From a bacterium (GTDB lineage: Bacteria > Zhuqueibacterota > QNDG01 > JAGLOF01), in assembly GCA_023139105.1 (NCBI GenBank), contig JAGLOF010000007.1:1-38507 (forward strand): a DNA stretch of 38,507 nt, written 5' to 3'. Shown here piece by piece: positions 25,475 through 33,562 of the stretch. The notes beneath the pieces are model-generated. The model was not told where the DNA came from and ran no database searches. It saw only the letters and a list, made by a program, of their open reading frames with translations. The position numbers were made by a program, and so were the translations under genes. Position 1 is the stretch's first letter; every line of letters starts with the position of its first letter.

Positions 25475-26068
25475 ATGAGACTCGCACGTCTTCGCAGAAT
25501 TCGTAAAATGCTTAAAAAGAGACAGTCCGGATTGACTGTTGTCCTGGAAAATATCTATGATCCCTATAATGCTGAGGCTGTATTTCGTTCATGTGATGCT
25601 TTTGGTGTGCAGGATGTTCATGTTATTAAAGCGCAGCGTGGCAGAAGAGTGAGAGGGGCAATCCGTAATACTACATCGGGATCTGCACGTAAATGGCTTT
25701 GTCTGCATTATTATGATTGCCCGGAAGTTTGTCTGGAAAAACTAAAGGCTCAAGGGTATCAGTTAGTTGCCACTGTTGCTTCTGATGAGGCTGAAACTAC
25801 TTTGTATGAATCTGATCTGTATTCCCGCCCTATTGCCCTGCTTTTGGGCAATGAACACGCCGGATTGACAACTGAAGTCATTAATCTATCAGATATGCGG
25901 CTCACAATTCCCATGAATGGATTAGTACAAAGTCTTAACCTGTCAGTGACTGCATCTATAATATTATATGAAGCAACACGGCAACGGAAGGCAGCTGGCA
26001 CGCTTAAGGCGTTGCCGCAATTACATCAGAGACAGCTTTTTAGGGATATTATTGAGCGTGTAAAATGA
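25475..26068 (+). CDS. trmH: tRNA (guanosine-2'-O)-methyltransferase TrmH
   Basis: A SPOUT-fold methyltransferase that methylates the ribose of G18 in the D-loop of tRNA. Family motifs: LENIYDPYNAEAVFRSCDAF (motif 1 with the key arginine), LLLGNEHAGLT (motif 2) and IPMNGLVQSLNLSVTASIIL (motif 3, the SAM-binding knot). Its length of 197 residues is slightly shorter than E. coli TrmH (229), lacking part of the C-terminal extension. The N-terminal RLRRIRKMLKKRQ matches the TrmH tRNA-binding start. The next gene begins about 100 bases later on the same strand. Confidence 0.85.
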   Translation: MRLARLRRIRKMLKKRQSGLTVVLENIYDPYNAEAVFRSCDAFGVQDVHVIKAQRGRRVRGAIRNTTSGSARKWLCLHYYDCPEVCLEKLKAQGYQLVATVASDEAETTLYESDLYSRPIALLLGNEHAGLTTEVINLSDMRLTIPMNGLVQSLNLSVTASIILYEATRQRKAAGTLKALPQLHQRQLFRDIIERVK

Positions 26069-26164
26069 TGGAAAATTTGAGATAAATTTAATTGAGACTG
26101 ATAAATAATCCCTTCCCGATACTGGGCCATCCTGTAGATTGAAAACTGACAATGGTCTTCCTAT

Positions 26165-27004
26165 ATGCCGCTTGAAAAACAAAATTGTGTTAAAATTGCC
26201 TTTGTTGATTCTGGAGTGGGTGGACTGAGCATATGGCGGGAGGTTTGTAATTTAATTTCCGGTTTATCAACTATCTACGTGGCAGATCAAGCTCATGTAC
26301 CTTATGGGCCAAGACCTGCGGAAGAGGTGCGGAATTTTGCTGCTGCTATTTCAGGGACATTGATTAATCAAGGTGTCAGAGTAATTGTTCTGGCCAGCAA
26401 TACTACATCGGCGGCTGCTCTGTATTCACTAAGGGAATGTTATCCTAAAACTATCTTTGTAGGGATGGAACCGGCACTTAAGCCGGCTATTTCCAGTACC
26501 AAGACCGGAATTGTGGGTGTATTGGCAACTCCAGGTACTTTGCAGGGCCAGCCATTTGCCAGGTTGATGGATCGTTTTTCTGAGGGCGTGAGAGTCTTGA
26601 CCCAGCCTTGCAGCGGATGGGTTGAAGCTGTTGAACGCGGTGACCTTAACTCTCCACAGACGATGGAGCTTGTGCATAAATATGTGCAGCCCTTGCTGGA
26701 TGCCGGTGCTGATCAGCTGGTTCTTGGCTGTACTCACTATCCCTTTCTCAAGAGCTTGATTGAAAAGGTTTCCGCTGATACTGCAAAGATAGTTGATCCT
26801 TCCGTTTCTGTTGCACAACAGGCTGTGCGCATGCTTGAGCAAGTTGCCGAATTATCATTTTCTGAGGCAATTACTGCAAGACATCAATTTGTGACAACCG
26901 GTACTGTGAAGGATGTTGAACGGCATCTGAATCAATTGCTTAATGGATTCTTTTCATGGGAGATTGTTCAAGGCAATTGGAAGGATGGGGCTTTTTTGTG
27001 TTGA
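26165..27004 (+). CDS. murI: Glutamate racemase-like protein with first catalytic cysteine replaced by serine
   Basis: 279 residues of the Asp/Glu racemase family. Asp15 in FVDSGVGGLS and the second catalytic cysteine, Cys189 in VLGCTHYPFL, are present, as are ADQAHVPYGPRPAEEV and FVGMEPALKP. The first catalytic cysteine, normally in A-C-N-T, is serine here (Ser78, LASNTTSAA, codon AGC). Glutamate racemase needs both cysteines to make D-glutamate for peptidoglycan, so this copy may be slow, one-directional or non-catalytic. Another racemase elsewhere in the genome would then be expected. The ATG at 26165 has no good ribosome site. The family is clear; the activity is in doubt. Confidence 0.82.
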   Translation: MPLEKQNCVKIAFVDSGVGGLSIWREVCNLISGLSTIYVADQAHVPYGPRPAEEVRNFAAAISGTLINQGVRVIVLASNTTSAAALYSLRECYPKTIFVGMEPALKPAISSTKTGIVGVLATPGTLQGQPFARLMDRFSEGVRVLTQPCSGWVEAVERGDLNSPQTMELVHKYVQPLLDAGADQLVLGCTHYPFLKSLIEKVSADTAKIVDPSVSVAQQAVRMLEQVAELSFSEAITARHQFVTTGTVKDVERHLNQLLNGFFSWEIVQGNWKDGAFLC

Positions 27005-27035
27005 TGGATTTTATTTCCTTAATAAGGATTAAGCT

Positions 27036-27254
27036 TTGAGTAAAATTAAATTGAATGTAAATGAGTTAGAGATTGTTCTTTACGACCAAAATGAAAGAAT
27101 AAACAACGAAACGCTAACAATTAATATACAAAATAGACGTGATTGCAGTAATTCCAAAGGTTGTAGCCCGCTTCAACTTTTGTATAACTTGATAGTGAAT
27201 GCCTCTGCAATCGCTTACTTTGCATATACTAACCGTTACAGGGCATTTGGTTGA
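27036..27254 (+). CDS. Possible small protein of unknown function
   Basis: 72 residues from a TTG start with AAGGAT about five bases before it. The first 28 residues (KIKLNVNELEIVLYDQNERI and on) look like real protein, but the second half is translated from sequence that forms an inverted repeat (27172-27255). It may be the remnant of a longer gene. The stretch 27005-27316 holds nothing else except that structure. Confidence 0.25.
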   Translation: MSKIKLNVNELEIVLYDQNERINNETLTINIQNRRDCSNSKGCSPLQLLYNLIVNASAIAYFAYTNRYRAFG

Positions 27255-27255
27255 A
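27172..27255. repeat. Imperfect inverted repeat upstream of the Fic gene
   Basis: cttcaac (27172-27178) faces gttgaac (27249-27255) with one mismatch outside the core, and aatgcctctg (near 27199) faces cagggcatt (near 27239) with one bulge. A small tgcaa/ttgca pair lies between. The layout recalls integron attC sites, but no second copy bounds the Fic gene. Confidence 0.4.
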
Positions 27256-27316
27256 CCGCTATCGTATCAACTTGAATCATATCGTATCGTTTATTAAAAA
27301 GGAGTACATTTGTAAC

Positions 27317-28357
27317 ATGGAAAATAATGTACACACATTCAAGATAAGCATTGACTGGAAACTAATTAATCTAATTAGTCAGATTGATAGATTTGATGCT
27401 GCATGGACTACGATAGAAAAAAAAGAAGGTCAAAGCCTCAAACAGTTAAAATCAATAGCTACGGTTCGCAGTGTAGGTGCATCAACACGGATTGAAGGCT
27501 CTAAAATGTCAGACGAAGAAGTTGATGTGCTGCTTAAAAATATCGATATTGCAAAAATTGAAGATAGAGATTCGCAAGAAGTCATTGGATGTTTTGAGAC
27601 ATTAGATATAATATCAGATTCTTATGATGATATAGAAATAAATGAGAGCAGTTTTAAGAACTTGCATAATATATTGCTAAAATACAGTAAAAAAGATGAA
27701 TGGCATAAGGGCGATTATAAACAACACAGCAATGCAGTTGAAGCAAAATTGCCTGACGGAACAAGACAAGTAATATTCCAAACAACTGAAGCTGGGTTTC
27801 CAACACAAGATGCCGTGAGACAATTAATAGAATGGTATGATAGTGATAATGAAACTCATCCGCTCGTAAAATGCGCTTTATTTGCTTATGATTTTGTAAG
27901 CATTCACCCATTTCAAGATGGGAATGGCAGATTAAGCCGATTGATTTCAACTTTATTATTGCTGAAAAATGGATACAATTGGATTCAGTATGTAAGTTTT
28001 GAACATGAAATTGAAAGCAGGAAAACAGAATACTATCGAGTTTTAAGAAGTTGTCAAGCTCAACGACCAAATGAAGATGCTACCGAGTGGATAACCTTTT
28101 TCTTTAGTGCTCTTGGTAATATACAAGAACAGTTGATGAAAAAGCTTGAAACAAAAGGAATTGAAACAAAGCTTTCTCCAAGAGAAAAATCAATTTTGAC
28201 TTTTATTGAAAATCATGCTGGTTGTAAATCTGGCGAAATAGCCAAGAAATTAGGAATACCAAGCCCAACTGTTAAGAGAATTTTGCCTGAATTGATAAAT
28301 AAGAACTTAATTGAAAAATATGGAACTGGACCAGGGACAAATTATTCAATTAAATAA
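27317..28357 (+). CDS. Fic-domain protein with self-inhibitory motif and C-terminal winged helix
   Basis: 346 residues. The Fic motif HPFQDGNGR is the complete catalytic loop for AMP transfer from ATP to Ser, Thr or Tyr of a target. An inhibitory motif S-x3-E-G lies N-terminal (GASTRIEGS), so it belongs to the class II, self-inhibited Fic proteins. The C-terminal ~65 residues are a winged helix (LSPREKSILTFIENHAGCKS, then SPTVKRILPELINKNLI) that likely binds DNA, as in the Fic/DUF4172-like group. I chose ATG 27317 with AAGGAG 12 bases upstream; an earlier TTG lacks a ribosome site. The gene is more AT-rich than its neighbours, and there is no antitoxin gene beside it. Horizontal acquisition is inferred. 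Confidence 0.9.
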   Translation: MENNVHTFKISIDWKLINLISQIDRFDAAWTTIEKKEGQSLKQLKSIATVRSVGASTRIEGSKMSDEEVDVLLKNIDIAKIEDRDSQEVIGCFETLDIISDSYDDIEINESSFKNLHNILLKYSKKDEWHKGDYKQHSNAVEAKLPDGTRQVIFQTTEAGFPTQDAVRQLIEWYDSDNETHPLVKCALFAYDFVSIHPFQDGNGRLSRLISTLLLLKNGYNWIQYVSFEHEIESRKTEYYRVLRSCQAQRPNEDATEWITFFFSALGNIQEQLMKKLETKGIETKLSPREKSILTFIENHAGCKSGEIAKKLGIPSPTVKRILPELINKNLIEKYGTGPGTNYSIK

Positions 28358-28375
28358 AAAAAACTCTGTAACAAT

Positions 28376-28924
28376 TTAAAGCATTATTGCCAGTCCAAGC
28401 CGGGCACTTAAGATTCCCAGAACAGAACCTACCATTACATCACTCGGGTAGTGCATGCCCATGTAGATCCGGGATAAACCCACTGTCCCTGCAAATGCGA
28501 TAGACGGTAGTGCCATGGCCGGATAGGCGTGCATACATAGTGTGGCCATAATGCATGCACCAGCAGCATGGCCTGAAGGGAAACTGAAGCGGTCTGGTGC
28601 ACTCATTCTGCGCACAATGCCGGGCAGGGATTCAAATGGGCGCTTTCTCCCGGCTTTTACTTTGATAACAGTATGGCCGGTTGTTTCAATACCAAAGGCC
28701 AGGAGTCCTGCAGGAAGCAGAATACGGGCCTGGTCACGTCCCAGGAAATATACTAATACTAACATCACTGGGTATAGATAGCCGTATCCAATATGACTGA
28801 ATAGATACATGAGTCTGTCACGAAATCGTTTGCCACCCCATTTGAAGATGTGTAAACATAGTCTTTGATCAAATGATTTAAATCTTGTCATTAATTTTTT
28901 AATTCTTTCCAGCACTGTCGCCAC
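28376..28924 (-). CDS. PAP2-family membrane phosphatase
   Basis: 182 residues, membrane-bound. The three motifs of type 2 phosphatidic acid phosphatases are complete: K-x6-RP (KVKAGRKRP), PSGH and SR-x5-H-x3-D (SRIYMGMHYPSD). Members dephosphorylate phosphatidate, undecaprenyl pyrophosphate or related lipids at the outer face of the inner membrane. Four to five hydrophobic helices surround the motifs. The start is uncertain: GTG 28924 is the longest, but a GTG three codons later or ATG 28891 is possible. It converges with the Fic gene, 18 bases apart. Confidence 0.87.
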   Translation of the reverse strand: MATVLERIKKLMTRFKSFDQRLCLHIFKWGGKRFRDRLMYLFSHIGYGYLYPVMLVLVYFLGRDQARILLPAGLLAFGIETTGHTVIKVKAGRKRPFESLPGIVRRMSAPDRFSFPSGHAAGACIMATLCMHAYPAMALPSIAFAGTVGLSRIYMGMHYPSDVMVGSVLGILSARLGLAIML

Positions 28925-29012
28925 CTACTTCTATCATATATTTATCTGACATCATTATTGAAGATTGCAATATCCATACCATTATACGATACAAACCCTC
29001 TTTTAGTTTATA

Positions 29013-29042
29013 TAAAAAAAGCCCGGCCTGTCGAGCCGGGCT
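29013..29042 (-). terminator. Intrinsic terminator of the DPP-IV remnant
   Basis: 8-bp stem AGCCCGGC (29020-29027) and GCCGGGCT (29035-29042) with a 7-base loop, followed by TTTTTTT on the minus strand. It lies 20 bases past the stop of the remnant, showing that it was once a normal transcription unit. Confidence 0.88.
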
Positions 29043-29061
29043 GATTAACCATATTGTATAC

Positions 29062-29790
29062 CTATTGGTTGATTGGCCCGGGCAGCAAATTTTCTTTTAA
29101 ATATCTCATGAGCAGTTCACGTAGGTGCCGGGATGTACCCTGACCCTCGTAAATACTGTGAGAACGGTTGGGATAAGCCATCATTGTGAAATGTTTGTTG
29201 TATTTAATTAGTTCATTTATCAATTTTTCAACACCTTGATAGTGTACATTATCATCTCCCGTCCCATGGACAATGAGGAGATTGCCCTTCAAGGCTTTGG
29301 CATAGGTAATTGGAGAGCCCTTGATAAAGGGTTCATCATCCAGGGCGGGCAAACCCATATATCTCTCCTGAAACATATGTAAAGGACTTGGAGTCTTCAG
29401 TCCATTTAATGTCATCACAAGCATCTACCCATGCCTTGTCTGTATCTGTGAATACAGTTTTTACTGCACCGGTAGTTGCATTACAAAACATTAGTTTATT
29501 GGTGTTTTGCAGGCGATTCATATGTTGTATGAGAAGGTCTTGTGCATTATCGGCCCAGTCCATACGTGCAATGTAATTATTGCGTTTATCACCCGGAATA
29601 TTCATCCACACTGTCTTACCACCGTCTGCGGAGACAACGCCTACAGTGGCGGCAGAATTTGTTGTACCTACTTTGGGGTATTGCACGGGAATAATCCTGG
29701 AGTATATTGAGTCAGTATTATTTATCATGTTGAATACACCTATGCCCTCACCATCGTTCTTATGTATTTCATCTTGATCTCCTTGTTGAT
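29062..29790 (-). pseudogene. Remnant of a dipeptidyl peptidase IV (S9B) gene, internally deleted and frameshifted
   Basis: Two pieces of one protein lie in different frames. The upstream piece (29336-29728) reads INNTDSIYSRIIPVQYPKVG and continues through a DPP-IV propeller to WTEDSKSFTYVSG. The downstream piece (from about 29375 to 29062) reads ERYMGLP, GSPITYAKALKGNLLIVHG and SHSIYEGQGTSRH, the end of the catalytic domain with the Asp and His of the triad. Between them the ~300 residues that carry the serine (GWSYGG) are gone. The join near 29370 puts the second piece one frame off. Upstream of 29728 further frame breaks occur before EGIGVFN. The intact protein would be ~700 residues. The remaining 29791-30012 shows no gene. 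Confidence 0.85.
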
Positions 29791-30012
29791 ATCATCTGCT
29801 GGGAGCTGGAAAAAATGGAAGGTGCAATGTACAATGGTGGGTGAGAGTATGTCAATGGGAAATATTTATTAGGAAAAACTTTTTTAAATCCGCTCTTGAG
29901 AGATAGGAAATGGCATATACTGCGAGGAGGGAAAAGAAGTTGTACAAAGCCGCAGGGATGAGCTTGAGAATAGTAAATAATCTTCTCTTGCTCATCCATT
30001 GGAGACTCGGTT

Positions 30013-30834
30013 TTAGTTTGTATGTAACTGAGGAATCATAACAGGATCCAGAAGGAACCTGCCCAATCTGCCGGTTTGATTATGTGCGGGGCGTTTGCCA
30101 GGCTGTTCCGGGATCTGTAGATTTTCTGCCAGTGTTTGTTTTTCCAGCATAAATTGCTCATCTGAAAGTGAACCAGCTGAGAGGAGTACCTGACGGAATT
30201 CTTGTAGCAGCAGTGCTTTCTCTTCTGTATTCAGACGGCCGTGATGCCTTTGGTATTGATCAAGATATTTTTCCTCAAACATTGGCTGCATTCTATCCCT
30301 GTCAATATTGGACATATTTCTGAATCTTTCAAGAAGATGTATGCCACCTTTGCCACTGTCCTGGCCGACACGTCCCGAAGCGTGTGGAATGAGGCATGGT
30401 TTAAATGTTTCTATGATTATAAGCTGATTTTCATTAAGCATTGCCGCAACTTTATTTTCAATGCCCTGAAGTGCTTTGCCTAATCTACGTTGGGCTTGAT
30501 GAGCTTTAACTTTATTTTGATTGATTTGCTTTTTGAGATTTTTATCCTGATTATTCTCTTTTTGTAGTGACTGTTTAAGCTTGTTCAGCACAGAAATAGA
30601 GCCTGCGTCTATATCTTTCATATTTGATTTGAATAGTTGTCTGCTGTTTTCTGCCTCTGCTATTAGTATTTTAAGATTATTTTTTTGTGCAGGTGTAAGA
30701 TAAAGACCATTTAGCAGGTTAATAAGTATTATCTCTTTCTTAAGAGTCTTGACCTGATCATGTATATCCTGTCCAAAGACAGAGCTTGTGAATAAAAGGG
30801 CAGTTAGAAGTGCAATATTGATTTTTGTCAGCAT
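30013..30834 (-). CDS. Exported coiled-coil protein, Spy/CpxP-like
   Basis: 273 residues. A signal peptide (KINIALLTALLFTSSVFGQ) precedes a helical protein. LTPAQKNNLKILIAEAE near residue 45 matches the LTxxQ motif of Spy/CpxP periplasmic chaperones and is followed by a lysine-glutamine rich coiled coil (KQSLQKENNQDKNLKKQINQ). A second LTxxQ-like segment, SLSDEQFMLEKQTL, lies near 230. Periplasmic chaperone or stress sensor is the best guess, but similarity is limited to the motif and helical nature. The ATG has CGGAGA upstream. It may share a transcript with the pepD and HAD genes. Confidence 0.6.
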   Translation of the reverse strand: MLTKINIALLTALLFTSSVFGQDIHDQVKTLKKEIILINLLNGLYLTPAQKNNLKILIAEAENSRQLFKSNMKDIDAGSISVLNKLKQSLQKENNQDKNLKKQINQNKVKAHQAQRRLGKALQGIENKVAAMLNENQLIIIETFKPCLIPHASGRVGQDSGKGGIHLLERFRNMSNIDRDRMQPMFEEKYLDQYQRHHGRLNTEEKALLLQEFRQVLLSAGSLSDEQFMLEKQTLAENLQIPEQPGKRPAHNQTGRLGRFLLDPVMIPQLHTN

Positions 30835-30876
30835 GATATATCTCCGTTTATTAGGATTAACGGAGGGTGGGGCTGA

Positions 30877-31680
30877 TTATTGTATGATGTCAGGAAGATT
30901 ATCCAAGTTTAATATGCTGCATCCATGATCTATAGCCACTTGTGCTTCACGTTCAGTGTTGAATCCCCAGGCTGCAAGATATGTATTGATTCCAAGGTCT
31001 ACTGTATCGATGAGGTGGAGTACCTTGTCATCAATAAAGAAAATATTTTCATATGGCGTATTACTTTGCTCGGCAAGCCGGATCAGATGCTGCCTCTTTG
31101 TTGGTGCAAAGTCTTTATCGAGAATCCTGTCTGCATTGAAAAAATGTGATAATCCATAGCTTTTTAATAGCATTGTTACAGATTGCATATCTTTGGAAGT
31201 AGCAATGGCAAGTTCGGCTTTACTGTATAATTTCTTTATAGCTTCAGGAATACCCTGGAAACAGGGTACAAGATTAATCCAGGTATATGGGTCTGATTCT
31301 TGAAACTGAGAGCGTTTTTCATAGAAACGGGCATCGTATGCCATTATCGTATTATAATTCAATGCAGCTTTATAGGCGTCGTAATTGGCTTGATCAGTAA
31401 TTTGATGAAATTTGCCATGCTCAAGTATATGGAGTATTACATAGTAATCTCTTGCCAGATTACCCATTGGCATTAAATTGTAAAATTGAGATGTCAGTTC
31501 TGTATGTTGTTTTTCAAATGCAAAGATAGATTCCGGCTCCATGGGTGATTCTATTGGCAGTGTGTGTTTCTGTACTATTTCTGCATAGGTAGATAGTCCC
31601 ATCCATAGTGAATCATGAAATGAATTGCTTATAACGCCGTCAAAATCGAAGACTATCAAAGGTTTAGTTGTGGCAGGCAT
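30877..31680 (-). CDS. HAD-family hydrolase
   Basis: 267 residues starting at ATG 31680, where GGAG stands 10 bases upstream. The open frame extends 74 codons further, but that part translates a low-complexity repeat and is not accepted. HAD motif I is VFDFDGVISNS with Asp12 (nucleophile) and Asp14; motif II is IATSKD; motif IV is FFIDDKVLHL. A helical cap domain of ~110 residues lies between motifs I and II, as in phosphoglycolate phosphatase-like enzymes. Substrate not predictable. It follows pepD on the same strand, separated by a terminator. Confidence 0.8.
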   Translation of the reverse strand: MPATTKPLIVFDFDGVISNSFHDSLWMGLSTYAEIVQKHTLPIESPMEPESIFAFEKQHTELTSQFYNLMPMGNLARDYYVILHILEHGKFHQITDQANYDAYKAALNYNTIMAYDARFYEKRSQFQESDPYTWINLVPCFQGIPEAIKKLYSKAELAIATSKDMQSVTMLLKSYGLSHFFNADRILDKDFAPTKRQHLIRLAEQSNTPYENIFFIDDKVLHLIDTVDLGINTYLAAWGFNTEREAQVAIDHGCSILNLDNLPDIIQ

Positions 31681-31704
31681 AAAGGTGTGTCTCCAAATTT
31701 TAAG

Positions 31705-31820
31705 AACATATAGCAGAATACAAATACCAAATGACAAATACCAAACAACAAAATACAAACAACAAACAACAAACAACAAACAAATAACAAAATACAAAAT
31801 ACAAACAACAAAATACAATG
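31705..31820. repeat. Low-complexity 'acaaacaacaaa' tract before the HAD gene
   Basis: Nearly 115 bases of caaataccaa, aaatacaaac and aacaaacaac words. On the minus strand it reads as cysteine-, valine- and phenylalanine-rich residues resembling membrane helices, an artefact. The style matches the 42-bp tandem repeat at 1885-1980. Confidence 0.75.
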
Positions 31821-31873
31821 TAGCAACTCTGTATGTTGGTAATAATACTTTATTATAGTTTGCAATGGAGCAT

Positions 31874-31924
31874 AAAAAAAAGCCTGAAAGCACTGATGTC
31901 ATTAGACTCTTCAGTACTTTCAGG
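31874..31924 (-). terminator. Intrinsic terminator of pepD
   Basis: 14-bp stem cctgaaagcactga (31883-31896) and tcagtactttcagg (31911-31924), one mismatch, 14-base loop, followed on the minus strand by CTTTTTTTT. It begins 25 bases past the pepD stop codon. Confidence 0.85.
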
Positions 31925-31948
31925 TGGATAACTAAAGTGATATTATAT

Positions 31949-33394
31949 TTATGCCAGCTCTTTTAGCGTTGCTACGAGCAAGTTCCAAAAACGTTCAACA
32001 GATGCAATGTGCACTCTCTCATCCGGTGAGTGAGGATTGTGCAGATCCGGGCCAAAGGAGATCATGTCCATGCCGGGAAATCTTTCACCGATGATACCGC
32101 ATTCCAATCCTGCATGGAGGGCCATTACTCCGGCTTCTTTTCCTGCCTGCTCTCTGTAGACATTTTTCATAGTCGTCAGGAGCGGAGATTCCAGATTGGG
32201 TGTCCATGCCGGGTAGCCTTCATGTTTTTCAAAGACGCCACCACAGAGATCAGCGCATGAGCGTATTTTATCTCTAATTGCTTCCAGTGCTGTAGCAATG
32301 GAACTGCGCGTGGATGAAAAAATAGTAATATTATCATCAAGAGTTTTTACAATTGCCATGTTGGTGGATGTCTCAACCAATCCGGCAATCTCCTGGCTCA
32401 TATGCATAACACCGTGTGGCATTGCTACCAGGAGGCTTAGAAATTTTTTCTTGTTGGCATCATCCATGGGTGCACGCGTATCATCAGTAATTTCAATGAT
32501 GAGAGCTGTATTTTTTTCTACGGCTTTATATTCAAAGCGGATCTGCTCAAAGCGTTCAGTTACACTTCTTTTAAATGCATCTGCTTCATCTTTCACAAGT
32601 TTTACTATTGCTACAGCTTCTCTTGATATAGCATTGTGCTTTGATCCGCCGTCAATTGAGATTAATTTAAAACCTACAGGCAGGGCGTGCAGTATGCGGG
32701 CCAGAAGTTGATTTGCATTGCCACGGCCTGTATTAATATCCATTCCGGAATGACCGCCGCTCAGACCTTTGAATGTTACTTGATATGTAACGCCTGAAGA
32801 TATTTGTTTTCTGACTATGGGAAGAGAAATTTGTGTGCCGCCGCCGCCGGCACAGCCAATGGAGAATGATCCTTCTTCTTCGCTGTCCAGGTTCAAGAGG
32901 ATACGGCCTTTCAGAAAATTTGATTCCAAAGCCATTGCGCCGTTGAGCCCTGTCTCTTCATCAGTGGTAAAGAGTAGTTCCAGGGGGCCATGTACAAGAG
33001 ATTTATCTTCCATGGCAGCAAGGCCTGCAGCCATGCCAATTCCGTTGTCTGCGCCCAGGGTTGTACCATTGGCAGTAACCCAGTCGCCATCAATCAATAC
33101 ATCGATCGGATCTTTGGAAAAGTCAAAATCAGTATCGGAATTTTTTTCACAGACCATATCCATATGGCCTTGAAGTACAATTGTGCGGGCATTTTCATGG
33201 CCGGGCGTTGCTGGAACTTCAATGACAATATTACCGACATCGTCCTTTCTGAGAACATTTCCTGTCGTTTTTGCCAGATCTTCCAGATAGGCAATTACAC
33301 CTTCTTCGTGTCTGGAACAGCGTGGAATCCGGCTGATTTCTTCAAAATATTTCCATAAATGATTAGGTTTGAGATGTGACAATTTCTGGGCCAT
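31949..33394 (-). CDS. pepD: Aminoacyl-histidine dipeptidase (cytosol non-specific dipeptidase, M20)
   Basis: A cytosolic zinc dipeptidase cleaving Xaa-His and other dipeptides. ATG 33394 is chosen over an upstream start because GGAGGAC precedes it by about six bases and the protein then starts at the family's KPNHLWKYFEEISRIPRCS. Zinc and catalytic motifs: QGHMDMV, LGADNGIGMA, TTDEETGL and LNLDSEEEG; the final ligand is in PHSPDERVHI. The lid domain (~210-390) contains GLSGGHSGMDI and NAISREA. Its 481 residues are close to E. coli PepD (485). With oligopeptidase B it would finish the breakdown of peptides. Confidence 0.94.
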   Translation of the reverse strand: MAQKLSHLKPNHLWKYFEEISRIPRCSRHEEGVIAYLEDLAKTTGNVLRKDDVGNIVIEVPATPGHENARTIVLQGHMDMVCEKNSDTDFDFSKDPIDVLIDGDWVTANGTTLGADNGIGMAAGLAAMEDKSLVHGPLELLFTTDEETGLNGAMALESNFLKGRILLNLDSEEEGSFSIGCAGGGGTQISLPIVRKQISSGVTYQVTFKGLSGGHSGMDINTGRGNANQLLARILHALPVGFKLISIDGGSKHNAISREAVAIVKLVKDEADAFKRSVTERFEQIRFEYKAVEKNTALIIEITDDTRAPMDDANKKKFLSLLVAMPHGVMHMSQEIAGLVETSTNMAIVKTLDDNITIFSSTRSSIATALEAIRDKIRSCADLCGGVFEKHEGYPAWTPNLESPLLTTMKNVYREQAGKEAGVMALHAGLECGIIGERFPGMDMISFGPDLHNPHSPDERVHIASVERFWNLLVATLKELA

Positions 33395-33562
33395 ACGGTC
33401 CTCCGTTATGTTGGGGAATGGCAAGGAGATTAAACACATCCAATATACTTTTTTTTTTGATAAAGTCAAACAGGATTATTAACTTTTTCTGAGATATTTA
33501 ACTTGACTTTGCCTCGGCCTCCAATTAACTTTTTCAAACTCTTGTATCAGGAGTCAATAATT
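33395..33562. promoter_or_regulatory. Divergent promoter region of pepD and the deacetylase operon
   Basis: The only space between two divergent gene starts, so promoters for both must lie here or nearby. On the plus strand TTGACT (33503-33508) is followed 17 bases later by a weak TAACTT. Ribosome sites at both ends are clear. Confidence 0.35.

Noticed and set aside
31681..31902. N-terminal extension of the HAD gene with apparent membrane helices
   Set aside because: It translates the acaaacaacaaa tract; a good ribosome site and the conserved start lie at 31680.
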